Positions 36,044 through 44,886 of a stretch of DNA of 64,000 bases are shown here, piece by piece. The position numbers and the translations under genes are program-made. A model generated the notes under the pieces. It was not told where the DNA came from. It made no database searches and saw only the letters and a program-made list of their open reading frames with translations. This DNA comes from CAXMRP01 sp965216515 (lineage in GTDB: Bacteria; Pseudomonadota; Alphaproteobacteria; Rhizobiales; Afifellaceae). Every line of letters begins with the position of its first letter. The stretch's first letter is position 1. Where the stretch lies: contig OZ244173.1 of assembly GCA_965216515.1 (NCBI GenBank), positions 3,162,001 through 3,226,000 of the forward strand, written 5' to 3'.

Positions 36044-36778
36044 TCAGTCCGGCCCGCCTGTCTGCCTCGAAGGCCGCTCCGCCACGGCGCGCGCCTGGGC
36101 GAGCCGCGCATCGCGGTTGGCCTGCACCAACTTGTCGCGGATATTGTGCCGGAATCCCAATTCCAGGGCCGCCCGCATATGCGGATAGCGTTCAAGCAAC
36201 CGGCTGAGTGCGGCCGGATCGAAGCCGATATAGCGGACCGGGCTCGCGGTGACGGCCGATGCGGTTGCCGGATCATTGGTGGCAAAACTGACCTCACCGA
36301 TGAAGTCGCCAGGCCCGCATGCGGCGACAACCTGCCCGTCTGTTTCGATGTTCACATGTCCCATCGTGATGAATACAAGCTCCCGGTTCGGCTCTCCCTG
36401 GCGCGCCAGATAGGTGCCGGTCACGACATCGGTCCACGTTCCCGCGTTCAGGAATTTGCGTACATCGACAGGGGTAAGGTCCGGAACCGCGCCCAGATAG
36501 AAGGCCTGCTCGTCGCGCGTGAACACCATCCGCCAGTTCCGGAAGGCGACCCAGGCAAGCTGGAAGAGATTGGCACAGACCAGCGCGCTGCCCCAGAAGA
36601 TCCCGGCAATATCGCCCAGCACGAAAGCGCTGTAGAAGATCATCAACAGGCCCGAGGCGATCGCCAGCACCCGCAGAAGCTTCAGATTGCCCATCAGCAT
36701 CGACAGCACGAGCAGAAACAGGGCGAAATGCCCCAGATAGGCGACCGGTGCGATCACCGTGTTGATAGCCGTATCCAT
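36044..36778 (-). CDS. Popeye-like membrane protein with cyclic-nucleotide-binding domain
   Basis: A 244-residue protein. Three transmembrane helices at roughly residues 10-28, 31-52 and 55-77 precede a cytoplasmic cyclic-nucleotide-binding fold from about residue 95 to 225 (FLNAGTWTDVVTGTYLARQGEPNRELVFI, written here by parts: TGTYLARQGEPNRELVFITM). The phosphate-binding cassette reads PGDFIGEVSFATNDPATASA and lacks the arginine of classical CRP-type sites. Architecture matches Popeye-domain proteins rather than transcription factors. The real start is the ATG at 36778, although the frame is open far upstream. Divergent from ggt. Confidence 0.75.
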   Translation of the reverse strand: MDTAINTVIAPVAYLGHFALFLLVLSMLMGNLKLLRVLAIASGLLMIFYSAFVLGDIAGIFWGSALVCANLFQLAWVAFRNWRMVFTRDEQAFYLGAVPDLTPVDVRKFLNAGTWTDVVTGTYLARQGEPNRELVFITMGHVNIETDGQVVAACGPGDFIGEVSFATNDPATASAVTASPVRYIGFDPAALSRLLERYPHMRAALELGFRHNIRDKLVQANRDARLAQARAVAERPSRQTGGPD

Positions 36779-37011
36779 CGACCGCCCCCGCGATATGACT
36801 GCCGCACCGGATTGTATTCCGGTGTCGGAGCTTCGTTTATCCCAATTGTCCCGGTCCCAAGCCAAAAATCGCTGCAAGGCTGGTGGGACCGTTGCCATTG
36901 TGCGCCGGTGACGTACCATTGCCCAAATCCGGACCAATGTCCAAGACCGGGCGCCCGCGCCGGCTGGCGTCTCGGCGGATGGACCGGATAGCGGTGACAG
37001 GAGAAACGGGT

Positions 37012-38808
37012 ATGAAATACGACATCGAAACCAGGTTACTCGGGCAGCGGATCCTGCCTGTTGTTGTCGTTCTCCTGATTTTGACGCTTGCGGTCCCGGC
37101 CCCCGCCCAGGATGCCGCCGACGCGATTGAACCGGAAGCGAAAACCGTCGTCGTCGACCTTGCCGGAACTTCGCGAGCGCCGGCAACGGCCGGTGAATGG
37201 ATGGTTGTGGCCGCCAACCCCCATGCCGCCAGGGCTGGCGCCGACATTCTCGCAGCTGGCGGCAGCGCGGCGGATGCGGCCATCGCGGTTCAGCTTGTCC
37301 TGGGTCTGGTAGAGCCGCAATCCTCCGGCCTCGGAGGCGGCGCGTTCCTGCTGTATTGGGACGCCGCATCAAGCCGGCTGACCTCGCTCGACGGCCGCGA
37401 AACCGCGCCGTCAGCCGCTACACCCCGTTTATTCCAGACCGTGTCCGGTGAACCTTTGAAGTTTTTTGATGCCGTCGTCGGCGGCCGGTCGGTCGGCGTC
37501 CCGGGGACGCCGATGCTGTTGTCGGAAATGCACCGCCGATGGGGCCGCACGCCATGGGCGGACCTTTTCGGTCCGGCAATTGGCCTTGCCGAAGACGGGT
37601 TTGCGGTTTCGCCGCGGTTGGCCGGCCTGATTTCCCGTGACCGCGAACGCTTGAGCCGGTTTCCCGCCACCCATGACTATTTCTTTGACGATGCCGGGCT
37701 GCCGCTTGGCGTCGCCGCGCGACTTCGCAATCCGGCCTATGCCGGGACATTGAAGACTTTGGCCCGCGAGGGTGTCGCGCCGTTCTACACCGGCGCCATC
37801 GCCGCCGAAATCGTCGCCGCCGTCGTCAATGCGCCGGGAAATCCGGGCGTGTTGGCTCCTGCCGACCTGGCCAGCTATCGCGTTCGCGAACGGTTGCCGG
37901 TTTGCCTCAAATACCGGTCATACGATGTTTGCGGCATGGGACCGCCCTCGTCCGGCGGACTCACGGTCGGCCAGATCCTCGGATTGCTCGAACCATTCAA
38001 TCTGGGCGCTCTGGGTCCCAATTCGCCGGCGGCGTGGCGGCTGATCGGCGATGCCTCCCGCCTCGCTTTCGCGGATCGCGGCCGATACATGGCCGATGCC
38101 GATTTCGTGCCGATGCCGACGGCGGGCTTGCTGGACCGCGATTATTTGGACCAACGGTCCGCATTGCTCGCCGGTGGCGCGCGGCTTGAGCGTGTGGAGC
38201 CGGGCGATCCGAAATGGGATCATGCGCGCAACTGGGCCGATGACGATGCGCTGGAAATGCCCTCCACCAGCCATTTCGCCATCGTCGACAGCGAAGGGAA
38301 TATCGCCTCGATGACGACGACGATCGAGAATGGATTCGGTTCCAGGCTCATGGCTGCCGGTTTTCTTCTGAACAACGAACTGACCGATTTCTCCTTCCGC
38401 TCACATCGCGATGGCGTTCCGGTGGCCAATCGGGTGGAGCCGGGCAAGCGTCCCCGCTCGTCGATGGCGCCGACCATCGTATTCCGCGACGGCAGGCCGG
38501 CATTTGCGCTCGGCTCGCCCGGCGGCAGCCGGATCATCGGCTATGTTGCCAAGACGCTCATTGCTCTGATCGACTGGGACATGAATGTCCAGCAGGCGGT
38601 GAGCCTGCCCCACCTGGTCAACAGGTTCGGAACATTCGATCTGGAAGAAGGCACGCCGGCGGAAAACCTGCGGCCGGCACTCGAAGCGGCCGGCTACGAG
38701 GTCCGCATTCGTGCCCTGAATTCCGGCCTCCATGCCATTGCCATCGATCGCGATGGGCTGGCCGGCGGCGCCGATCCGCGCCGCGAAGGCATCGCCATCG
38801 GCCGCTGA
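37012..38808 (+). CDS. ggt: Gamma-glutamyltransferase
   Basis: A 598-residue periplasmic Ntn-hydrolase that cleaves and transfers the gamma-glutamyl group of glutathione. A hydrophobic export signal spans residues 10-33. The protein self-cleaves before Thr419 (in MPSTSHFAIVD), which becomes the nucleophile of the small subunit. Other landmarks are PQSSGLGGGAFLLYWD, RPRSSMAPTIVF and GSPGGSRIIGYV. The ATG at 37012 has a good AGGAG site; the frame is open upstream but not homologous. It is followed after 89 bases by a YnjB-type binding protein. Confidence 0.93.
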   Translation: MKYDIETRLLGQRILPVVVVLLILTLAVPAPAQDAADAIEPEAKTVVVDLAGTSRAPATAGEWMVVAANPHAARAGADILAAGGSAADAAIAVQLVLGLVEPQSSGLGGGAFLLYWDAASSRLTSLDGRETAPSAATPRLFQTVSGEPLKFFDAVVGGRSVGVPGTPMLLSEMHRRWGRTPWADLFGPAIGLAEDGFAVSPRLAGLISRDRERLSRFPATHDYFFDDAGLPLGVAARLRNPAYAGTLKTLAREGVAPFYTGAIAAEIVAAVVNAPGNPGVLAPADLASYRVRERLPVCLKYRSYDVCGMGPPSSGGLTVGQILGLLEPFNLGALGPNSPAAWRLIGDASRLAFADRGRYMADADFVPMPTAGLLDRDYLDQRSALLAGGARLERVEPGDPKWDHARNWADDDALEMPSTSHFAIVDSEGNIASMTTTIENGFGSRLMAAGFLLNNELTDFSFRSHRDGVPVANRVEPGKRPRSSMAPTIVFRDGRPAFALGSPGGSRIIGYVAKTLIALIDWDMNVQQAVSLPHLVNRFGTFDLEEGTPAENLRPALEAAGYEVRIRALNSGLHAIAIDRDGLAGGADPRREGIAIGR

Positions 38809-38897
38809 ACGCCCCGGCATCGCGGGCGCTTCACCGAATTGTGGGTTGATTGCCCGCGCCTACACGGTCAATCACTCCGGGAAAGGGAGATACGCCA

Positions 38898-40115
38898 ATG
38901 CGACGCACGGTTCTCGCCGCAATCATGACGCTGGGCGCGCTGGTCGGGCACGCCGCCGCCGAAACGCCCGATCCGAGCAACTGGTCGGCACTGATTGAAC
39001 AGGCGCGGGGCCAGAAAGTTTTCTTCCATGCCTGGGGTGGGGAACCGCGGATCAACGACTACATCGCCTGGGCCGGCCGCCAGGTGAAGGACCGCTACGG
39101 AATAGATGTCGTTCACGTCAAGGTGACGGACACGGCGTCTGTGGTTTCCAAGGTGCTGGCCGAGAAAGCAGCCGGACGCGACGAGGGAGGATCGGTCGAC
39201 CTTGTCTGGATCAACGGGGAAAACTTCGTTTCCCTGAAAAATGCCGGCATGCTTCTCGATCGGCCCTGGGCCACCCGCCTGCCCAGCTATGCCCATGTCG
39301 ACGAGGTCGGCAAGCCGACGGTCCTCACTGATTTTACCGAACCGGTCGACGGCCTGGAAGCGCCGTGGGGCATGGCAAAACTTGTCTTTTTCCATGATAA
39401 GGCGGTTCTGGCAGATCCACCGCGATCGATGCAGGCGCTGTTAACCTGGGCGAAGGGAAATCCCGGCCGTTTCACCTATCCCCAGCCGCCGGATTTCATC
39501 GGCTCCACCTTCCTCAAGCAGGCGCTTTTTGAACTGACACCTGACCCGGATATTCTCTCCAAGCCTGTCGACGATGCGGTTTTTGTCGAAGCGACAGCGC
39601 CGCTGTTCGCCTATCTTGACGAGCTGCGGCCTCTGCTGTGGCGCCGTGGCCGCGCCTATCCTCGCAACTACGGCGCGCTGCGCCAGCTTCTTTCCGACAA
39701 CGAGGTGGACATTACCTTCGCGTTCAATCCCGCTGACGCCTCCAACGCCATCGCCAGCAACGAACTGCCCGATACGGTGCGCAGCTTCGTTTTCGACGGC
39801 GGCACCATCGGCAACAGCCATTTCGTCGCCATTCCGTTCAACGCCAATGCCAAGGCCGGTGCGATGGTCCTTGCCGATTTTCTGATGTCGCCGGAGGCGC
39901 AGGCAAGAAAACAGGATCCCAACGTCTGGGGCGATCCCACGGTGCTCGACGTTGCGGGCCTTGCCGATGCCGATCGTTCCCGCTTTGAGCGTCTGGAATT
40001 GGGAATCGCCACCCTCCCTCCCGAAAAACTCGGCAAGGTTTTGCCGGAACCGCACGCAACCTGGCTGGCCAGGCTTGAGGTCGAGTGGGCAAGGCGCTAC
40101 GGCGTAAACCAGTAG
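38898..40115 (+). CDS. ynjB: YnjB-type ABC transporter substrate-binding protein
   Basis: A 405-residue periplasmic binding protein with a signal peptide ending AAA. The mature part has VFFHAWGGEPRINDYIAWAG, VDLVWINGENFVSLKNAGML and PQPPDFIGSTFLKQALFEL, all close to E. coli YnjB. The ligand of YnjBCD is not established; an association with thiamine-like compounds has been proposed. It is followed by a fused permease and an ATPase, making a complete importer. Confidence 0.88.
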   Translation: MRRTVLAAIMTLGALVGHAAAETPDPSNWSALIEQARGQKVFFHAWGGEPRINDYIAWAGRQVKDRYGIDVVHVKVTDTASVVSKVLAEKAAGRDEGGSVDLVWINGENFVSLKNAGMLLDRPWATRLPSYAHVDEVGKPTVLTDFTEPVDGLEAPWGMAKLVFFHDKAVLADPPRSMQALLTWAKGNPGRFTYPQPPDFIGSTFLKQALFELTPDPDILSKPVDDAVFVEATAPLFAYLDELRPLLWRRGRAYPRNYGALRQLLSDNEVDITFAFNPADASNAIASNELPDTVRSFVFDGGTIGNSHFVAIPFNANAKAGAMVLADFLMSPEAQARKQDPNVWGDPTVLDVAGLADADRSRFERLELGIATLPPEKLGKVLPEPHATWLARLEVEWARRYGVNQ

Positions 40116-40116
40116 C

Positions 40117-41847
40117 TTGGGCGACATTCCGGACATCCGGGCGGCGAAATCGCCGCGCGCGCGCGTCCTGCTCCTCCTTCCGGCATTCGCCATCCTTATC
40201 CTGATCGGCCCGGTCGCTGCCGGGCTCCTGGGTGCGCTGATGCCTGCGCTCGGATATCTGCCGGCCATCGGCGGAACGACGGTAGACCTTTCCGCATTTG
40301 TCAAACTCGCCGATGAACCGGGCCTGTGGTGGTCCTGCTGGCTGAGCCTGTCGGTCGGCTTGTCGACCACCCTGGTGTCGTTCCTGATTGTCATGGTTTT
40401 CGTTGCCGGCTGGCAGGGAACCCGCGCCTTCCGGACCGTGGAGCGACTGGTATCGCCGATGCTGTCGGTCCCGCACGCCGCGGCGGCCTTTGGCCTGGCA
40501 TTCCTGATCGCGCCGTCCGGCGCGCTGATGCGGTTGCTTTCGCCCGGTTGGACCGGCCTGACGCGGCCGCCGGACCTGCTGATTGTCAACGATCTGTGGG
40601 GTTTGTCGATGATGGCCGGACTCATCATCAAGGAGATTCCGTTCCTGCTGCTGATGACCCTGGCGGCGCTCCCGCAGACCCGCGCCCGGGAACTGTCGCA
40701 AGTGACGGCGGGTCTCGGATACGGCCGGCTGGCCGGCTTCGTTCATGCCGTGATGCCGCTCCTCTACCGCCAGATAAGACTGCCTGTTCTCGCCGTTATC
40801 GCTTACGCCACGTCCGTCGTTGATGTTGCGATGATTTTGGGCCCGACCACGCCGGCACCGCTGGCCGTTCGCATAATCCAGTGGCAATCGGATCCGGACC
40901 TGTCGAGGCGGTTCGTGGCCGCTGCCGGGGTGCTGTTGCAACTGGGATTGACCGCGACGGCACTGGTCGCCTGGCTCGCAGGTGAGTGGACAATGTCGCG
41001 GATTTGCCGGCACGTCGCACCCGCCGGGTACCGGTTTGTGCGTGACGGCGCGGCCCGCAGCGTCGGTGCCGGAGCCATGCTTTTGTCGGTTGCCCTGATC
41101 ACCGCCGGTATTGCGGTGCTTGCGATCTGGTCCCTCGCCGGACCGTGGCGGTTCCCCGATGCCCTGCCTTCGTCCTATTCCCTTGCCGGCTGGATGCGGG
41201 CGATGCCGTCGCTGGTGGTGCCGCTGTACAATGCGGTTGCCATTGCCGCGGCGGCGAGCCTGTGCGCCGTCGTTCTCGCACTGGGCGCGCTGGAATATGA
41301 GGGCCGTGTCGGCAAGACACCGACGGTGAAGGCGCTTTTTCTCCTCTTTTTGCCCCTGCTGGTACCCCAGATCGCATTTCTTTTCGGCCTTCAGATCGTG
41401 TTGTCGCGGTTGGCGCTGGACGGGACGTTGGCAGCGCTGGTCCTGGTCCATTTGGTGTTTGTGTTTCCCTATGTCCTCCTTTCGCTCGGCGATCCGTGGC
41501 GGAACTGGGATCGACGTTACGCGCATATGGCGCGCGCATTGGGCCGGGGGGACAATGCCATTTTCTGGCGTTTGCGGCTGCCAATGCTGACACGCCCGGT
41601 GCTGACGGCCGCCGCGGTCGGCTTCGCTGTCTCCATCGGACTATATTTGCCGACCCTGCTTGTCGGCGGCGGGCGTTGGCCGACGGTGACCACCGAGACG
41701 GTGGCGCTCGCGTCCGGTTCCGACCGGCGTCTTGTGGGTATTACGGCGTTTGTTCAGGCGGTCCTGCCGTTCGCCGGTTTCGGATTGGCGCTTGTGATCC
41801 CGGCAATCCTCTTTCGCGATCGTGCACAGATGCGGCCGAACGGCTAG
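40117..41847 (+). CDS. ynjC: YnjC-type fused double-domain ABC permease
   Basis: A 576-residue permease made of two tandem MalF/MalG-like halves with about twelve helices. The first EAA-type loop reads ELSQVTAGLGYGRLAGFVH and the second ARALGRGDNAIFWRLRLPML. Translation most likely starts at TTG 40117, one base after the ynjB stop, giving MGDIPDIRAAKSPRARVLL; no ATG or GTG fits better. It should pair with the following ATPase. Confidence 0.88.
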   Translation: MGDIPDIRAAKSPRARVLLLLPAFAILILIGPVAAGLLGALMPALGYLPAIGGTTVDLSAFVKLADEPGLWWSCWLSLSVGLSTTLVSFLIVMVFVAGWQGTRAFRTVERLVSPMLSVPHAAAAFGLAFLIAPSGALMRLLSPGWTGLTRPPDLLIVNDLWGLSMMAGLIIKEIPFLLLMTLAALPQTRARELSQVTAGLGYGRLAGFVHAVMPLLYRQIRLPVLAVIAYATSVVDVAMILGPTTPAPLAVRIIQWQSDPDLSRRFVAAAGVLLQLGLTATALVAWLAGEWTMSRICRHVAPAGYRFVRDGAARSVGAGAMLLSVALITAGIAVLAIWSLAGPWRFPDALPSSYSLAGWMRAMPSLVVPLYNAVAIAAAASLCAVVLALGALEYEGRVGKTPTVKALFLLFLPLLVPQIAFLFGLQIVLSRLALDGTLAALVLVHLVFVFPYVLLSLGDPWRNWDRRYAHMARALGRGDNAIFWRLRLPMLTRPVLTAAAVGFAVSIGLYLPTLLVGGGRWPTVTTETVALASGSDRRLVGITAFVQAVLPFAGFGLALVIPAILFRDRAQMRPNG

Positions 41848-41856
41848 ATTGGGCCG

Positions 41857-42519
41857 ATGTCCTGCAAATCGCCACCGCCGCCCGGGCTGCATATCCGCGA
41901 TGTCGAGATATCGCTTCATGGAACTGGCCTGCTGGCAATCGATACCAGTATCGCGCCCGGCGACGTGCTGACGGTTATGGGGCCTTCAGGATCGGGGAAA
42001 TCCACACTTTTGTCGTTCCTCGCCGGGTTCCTCGACACCGCCTTTTCCGTGACCGGTACGGCATTTCTGGACGGCCGCGAGGTCACCCATCTCCCGGCCG
42101 AGCAACGCCGTTTCGGCCTGTTGTTTCAGGACCCGTTGCTTTTTCCTCACCTGTCGGTGGGCGGCAATCTGCTTTTTGGCCTGTCTCCGGATGTCCGGCA
42201 AAGGGCAGCCCGGCGGCGGATCGTGGCCGAAGCCCTCGCCGAGGTCGATCTGGACGGATTTGCAGACCGCGATCCCGCCACGCTTTCCGGCGGCCAGCGC
42301 GCCCGGGTGGCACTGGTGCGCACCTTGCTTTCCAAACCGCGTGCGCTCCTGCTCGACGAGCCGTTTTCCAAGCTCGATGCGGCGATGAAGGATCAGATCA
42401 GGGCACTGGTCTTCGATCGGGCGCGGGCCCGCGGCTTGCCCGTCCTGCTGGTGACCCACGATCCCGACGATGCCCGCGCTGCTGAAGGGCGGCGGATCGA
42501 ATTGTCACCGCCCCCCTGA
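41857..42519 (+). CDS. ynjD: YnjD-type ABC transporter ATP-binding protein
   Basis: A 220-residue ATPase with Walker A GPSGSGKSTLLSFLAG, Q-loop LLFQDPLLFPHLSV, signature LSGGQRARVALVRTLL and Walker B RALLLDEPFSKLD. It is 9 bases after the permease and is the last gene of ynjBCD. Its 3' end overlaps the 3' end of the convergent glucokinase gene by 15 bases. Confidence 0.9.
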   Translation: MSCKSPPPPGLHIRDVEISLHGTGLLAIDTSIAPGDVLTVMGPSGSGKSTLLSFLAGFLDTAFSVTGTAFLDGREVTHLPAEQRRFGLLFQDPLLFPHLSVGGNLLFGLSPDVRQRAARRRIVAEALAEVDLDGFADRDPATLSGGQRARVALVRTLLSKPRALLLDEPFSKLDAAMKDQIRALVFDRARARGLPVLLVTHDPDDARAAEGRRIELSPPP

Positions 42520-43554
42520 TTTGCGGCCCGCTGACAGGTCCGCCCGCCACCGCCGACCGGAAAGCGAAACGCCGAAATCGCCTGGCGATCGCGCAAAGGC
42601 GGATATGCCGGAAAGCGCGGGCCGTTCCGCGGTGATGACGCTGGTTCCGATCGTCGCCATGAGGTCTTCGTGCGGCGTTTTGCTTTCGAATGCGTCACGA
42701 AATCCGCCGCGCTGGAGAAACGGCAGAAGCAGGGGCGCAATTCCCCCGCCGATATAGGCTCCGCCCGTGGCCATGAAGATCAATGCGATATCGCCGGCCA
42801 CCCGGCCGAGCAGCCGGCAGTAGAGCTCCACCGTGCGAACAGCCACCTCGTCGTTCCCGGCCAGCGCGGCGCCGGTTACCGCCGCCGGGGTCGGCAGCGC
42901 CGGCTGCCGCCGTTCCAGGCGACACATGGCACCATGGAGGCGAACAAGGCCGCGGCCGGCAAGAAGGATTTCAGCGGAAATGCGCCCCAATTCGGATTCG
43001 ATATACGGCCAGAGCCGGAACTCATCCGGCGCATCCGGGCCGAGCGAAATATGGCCGCCTTCGCCGGGAACGGGGATCCACAGGCCGCCGGCCCGAATGA
43101 GCCCGGCGGTTCCAAGCCCGGTTCCCGGACCGATCACGACACGGGCGTTGTCCGGCGCATTCGTGCCGCGGCCAATGCGCTGCAAGTCACTGTCGCAAAG
43201 CACCGCAAGGGCGAGCGCCTGCGCCTCGAAATCGTTGAGCAGGACGACATCGTCGATCCCGAGCGCGCTCATGACGTCCCGCGGTTTCACGACCCAGTGC
43301 GCATTGGTCAGATCGACCGCATCGCCGTCGATGGGCGCGGCGAGCGCGATCACCGCCGAGCACGGAGAAATGTCGGATTGCGATCCGACTGCCGCCTTGA
43401 TCGCCGATTGGATATCCGGAAACGAACCCGTCTCGACCGGATCGAAGGATTGCAGCGGCGCATCCCGGCCGGCAAGGATGGCAAACCGCGCATTGGTGCC
43501 GCCGATGTCGCCGATCAGAACGGGAAAGCGCAACATGTCGTTCTCGGTCTTCAT
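42505..43554 (-). CDS. glk: Glucokinase
   Basis: A 349-residue sugar kinase that phosphorylates glucose with ATP. Phosphate-binding motif FPVLIGDIGGTNARFAIL, catalytic VVLLNDFEAQALAL, VIGPGTGLGTAGLI and PGEGGHISLGPD place it in the bacterial Glk family. The C-terminus is about 20-25 residues longer than usual. I chose the ATG at 43554; a second ATG at 43536 sits closer to the conserved part. The start lies inside a perfect 14-base tandem duplication that also creates a five-codon upstream reading frame whose stop overlaps this start. Confidence 0.9.
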   Translation of the reverse strand: MKTENDMLRFPVLIGDIGGTNARFAILAGRDAPLQSFDPVETGSFPDIQSAIKAAVGSQSDISPCSAVIALAAPIDGDAVDLTNAHWVVKPRDVMSALGIDDVVLLNDFEAQALALAVLCDSDLQRIGRGTNAPDNARVVIGPGTGLGTAGLIRAGGLWIPVPGEGGHISLGPDAPDEFRLWPYIESELGRISAEILLAGRGLVRLHGAMCRLERRQPALPTPAAVTGAALAGNDEVAVRTVELYCRLLGRVAGDIALIFMATGGAYIGGGIAPLLLPFLQRGGFRDAFESKTPHEDLMATIGTSVITAERPALSGISAFARSPGDFGVSLSGRRWRADLSAGRKSGGR

Positions 43555-43571
43555 GATTCGGTCTTCATGAT
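43544..43571 (-). repeat. 14-base perfect tandem duplication at the glk start
   Basis: Two adjacent copies of TCGGTCTTCATGAT (plus-strand reading) at 43544-43557 and 43558-43571. On the minus strand each copy contains an ATG followed by AAGACCGA. Because 14 is not a multiple of three, the upstream copy opens a short frame, MKTES then TGA, ending in an ATGA overlap with the glk start. Confidence 0.9.
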
Positions 43572-43744
43572 GTTGTGTTCGGAAATCCCGCATTTGCGAT
43601 TGCGGCCAGACATAGCACCCGGATAGCTGCCCCTTGATATGTTTTTCCGCTGCGGTCAATCACTGCCACATGACCGGCTCGCCGCGCGGGCCCGCCACCG
43701 ATGGCACAAACGGAGTGCAATTTATCGCCGTCCATGGCAATCTG

Positions 43745-43787
43745 GCACCAAGCGGCGCGCGATGCCGCGCCAATGGATGCTTGGTGC
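43745..43787 (+). promoter_or_regulatory. Nested stem-loop in the leader of the second BMP operon
   Basis: Outer arms GCACCAAGC (43745-43753) and GCTTGGTGC (43779-43787) pair perfectly; directly inside are GGCGCG (43754-43759) and CGCGCC (43766-43771), which also pair. The structure ends 21 bases before the start codon, just upstream of the ribosome site AGGGAG. It is a candidate operator or RNA control element for nucleoside uptake. Confidence 0.5.
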
Positions 43788-43808
43788 AACCGAACAGGGA
43801 GAACAAAA

Positions 43809-44804
43809 ATGCGTTTGAATTGGCTGGCTGCCGCGGCGGCCATCATGTTTGCCGGCAATGCGGCCGCCCAGGACGCCAAACCGGCCCTAGTCTACGATCT
43901 TGGCGGGAAGTTCGACAAGAGCTTCAACGAGGCAGCCTACAATGGCGCTGAGATGTTCAAGAAGGAGACCGGCCTGGAGTATCGGGATTTCGAGATCCAG
44001 AATGATTCCCAGCGCGAGCAGGCCCTGCGGAATTTTGCCCGGCGCGGCCACGATCCGGTCGTCGCCATCGGCTTTTCACAGGCCCAGGCGCTGGAAAAGG
44101 TCGCCAAGGAGTTCCCTGACACCAAATTCGCAATCGTCGATATGGTCGTTGATCTGCCCAATGTCCGCTCCATCGTATTCAAGGAGCATGAGGGCTCATA
44201 TCTGGTCGGTATGCTTGCCGCCATGGCATCCAAAACCGGCAAGGTCGGCTTCGTCGGCGGTATGGACATTCCCTTGATCCGCAAATTTGCTTGCGGGTAT
44301 GTGGAAGGCGTCAAGGCCGTCAATCCGGACGCGGAAATCTACCAGAACATGACCGGCACGACCGGCGCCGCCTGGAACGATCCGGTCAAGGGCGGCGAGT
44401 TGGCCAAGAGCCAGTTCGATCGCGGCGCGGACGTGGTCTATCACGCCGCCGGTGGCACCGGCCTTGGCGTTCTCCAGGCCGCTGCCGATGCCGGCAAGTT
44501 GGGTATTGGCGTCGATTCCAACCAGAACGGCCTGCATCCCGGTTCCGTGCTGACCTCCATGCTCAAGCGTGTCGACAACGCTGTCTTCAAGGCGTTCGAT
44601 GATGTGCGCACCGAAAGCTGGTCGGCCGGTTTTGACGTTCTCGGCCTGGAGCAGGATGGCGTCGGTTGGGCGCTGGACGACAACAACAAGGACCTGATCA
44701 CGGATGATATGAAGTCGGCCGTGGAGGGCGCGGCGGCCAAGATCATGTCCGGCGAAATTACCGTCCACGACTATATGTCCGACAACAACTGCCCGGTCTC
44801 CTAG
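43809..44804 (+). CDS. BMP-family nucleoside-type substrate-binding protein
   Basis: A 331-residue PnrA/BmpA-like periplasmic binding protein with a signal peptide ending NAAAQD. The mature part shows the family pattern: ALVYDLGGKFDKSFNEAAYNG, VAIGFSQAQALEKVAKEFPD, FKEHEGSYLVGMLAAM and VGFVGGMDIPLI. The ATG at 43809 has a strong AGGGAG site; the frame is open upstream without likeness. Characterised relatives bind purine or pyrimidine nucleosides, and the downstream salvage genes support that here. A terminator follows at once, so this gene is probably transcribed in excess over the rest. Confidence 0.92.
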   Translation: MRLNWLAAAAAIMFAGNAAAQDAKPALVYDLGGKFDKSFNEAAYNGAEMFKKETGLEYRDFEIQNDSQREQALRNFARRGHDPVVAIGFSQAQALEKVAKEFPDTKFAIVDMVVDLPNVRSIVFKEHEGSYLVGMLAAMASKTGKVGFVGGMDIPLIRKFACGYVEGVKAVNPDAEIYQNMTGTTGAAWNDPVKGGELAKSQFDRGADVVYHAAGGTGLGVLQAAADAGKLGIGVDSNQNGLHPGSVLTSMLKRVDNAVFKAFDDVRTESWSAGFDVLGLEQDGVGWALDDNNKDLITDDMKSAVEGAAAKIMSGEITVHDYMSDNNCPVS

Positions 44805-44828
44805 GAACCGGTGGACGATCTGCAACCT

Positions 44829-44859
44829 CCGGCGGCGCACCACGCCGCCGGTATTTGTT
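44829..44859 (+). terminator. Intrinsic terminator/attenuator after the binding-protein gene
   Basis: Arms CCGGCGGCG and CGCCGCCGG form a perfect 9-base-pair stem with loop CACCA, followed by TATTTGTT. It is well placed to give high expression of the binding protein and partial read-through into the CAP lipoprotein and ATPase genes. Confidence 0.75.
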
Positions 44860-44886
44860 AGGCTCCGGGAACATCGCGTGATTGGC

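Noticed and set aside
39838..41526. A 562-codon Arg/Gln/Pro-rich open frame opposite ynjB-ynjC
   Set aside because: Composition is that of a reversed membrane-protein gene, with no domain and no plausible ribosome site.
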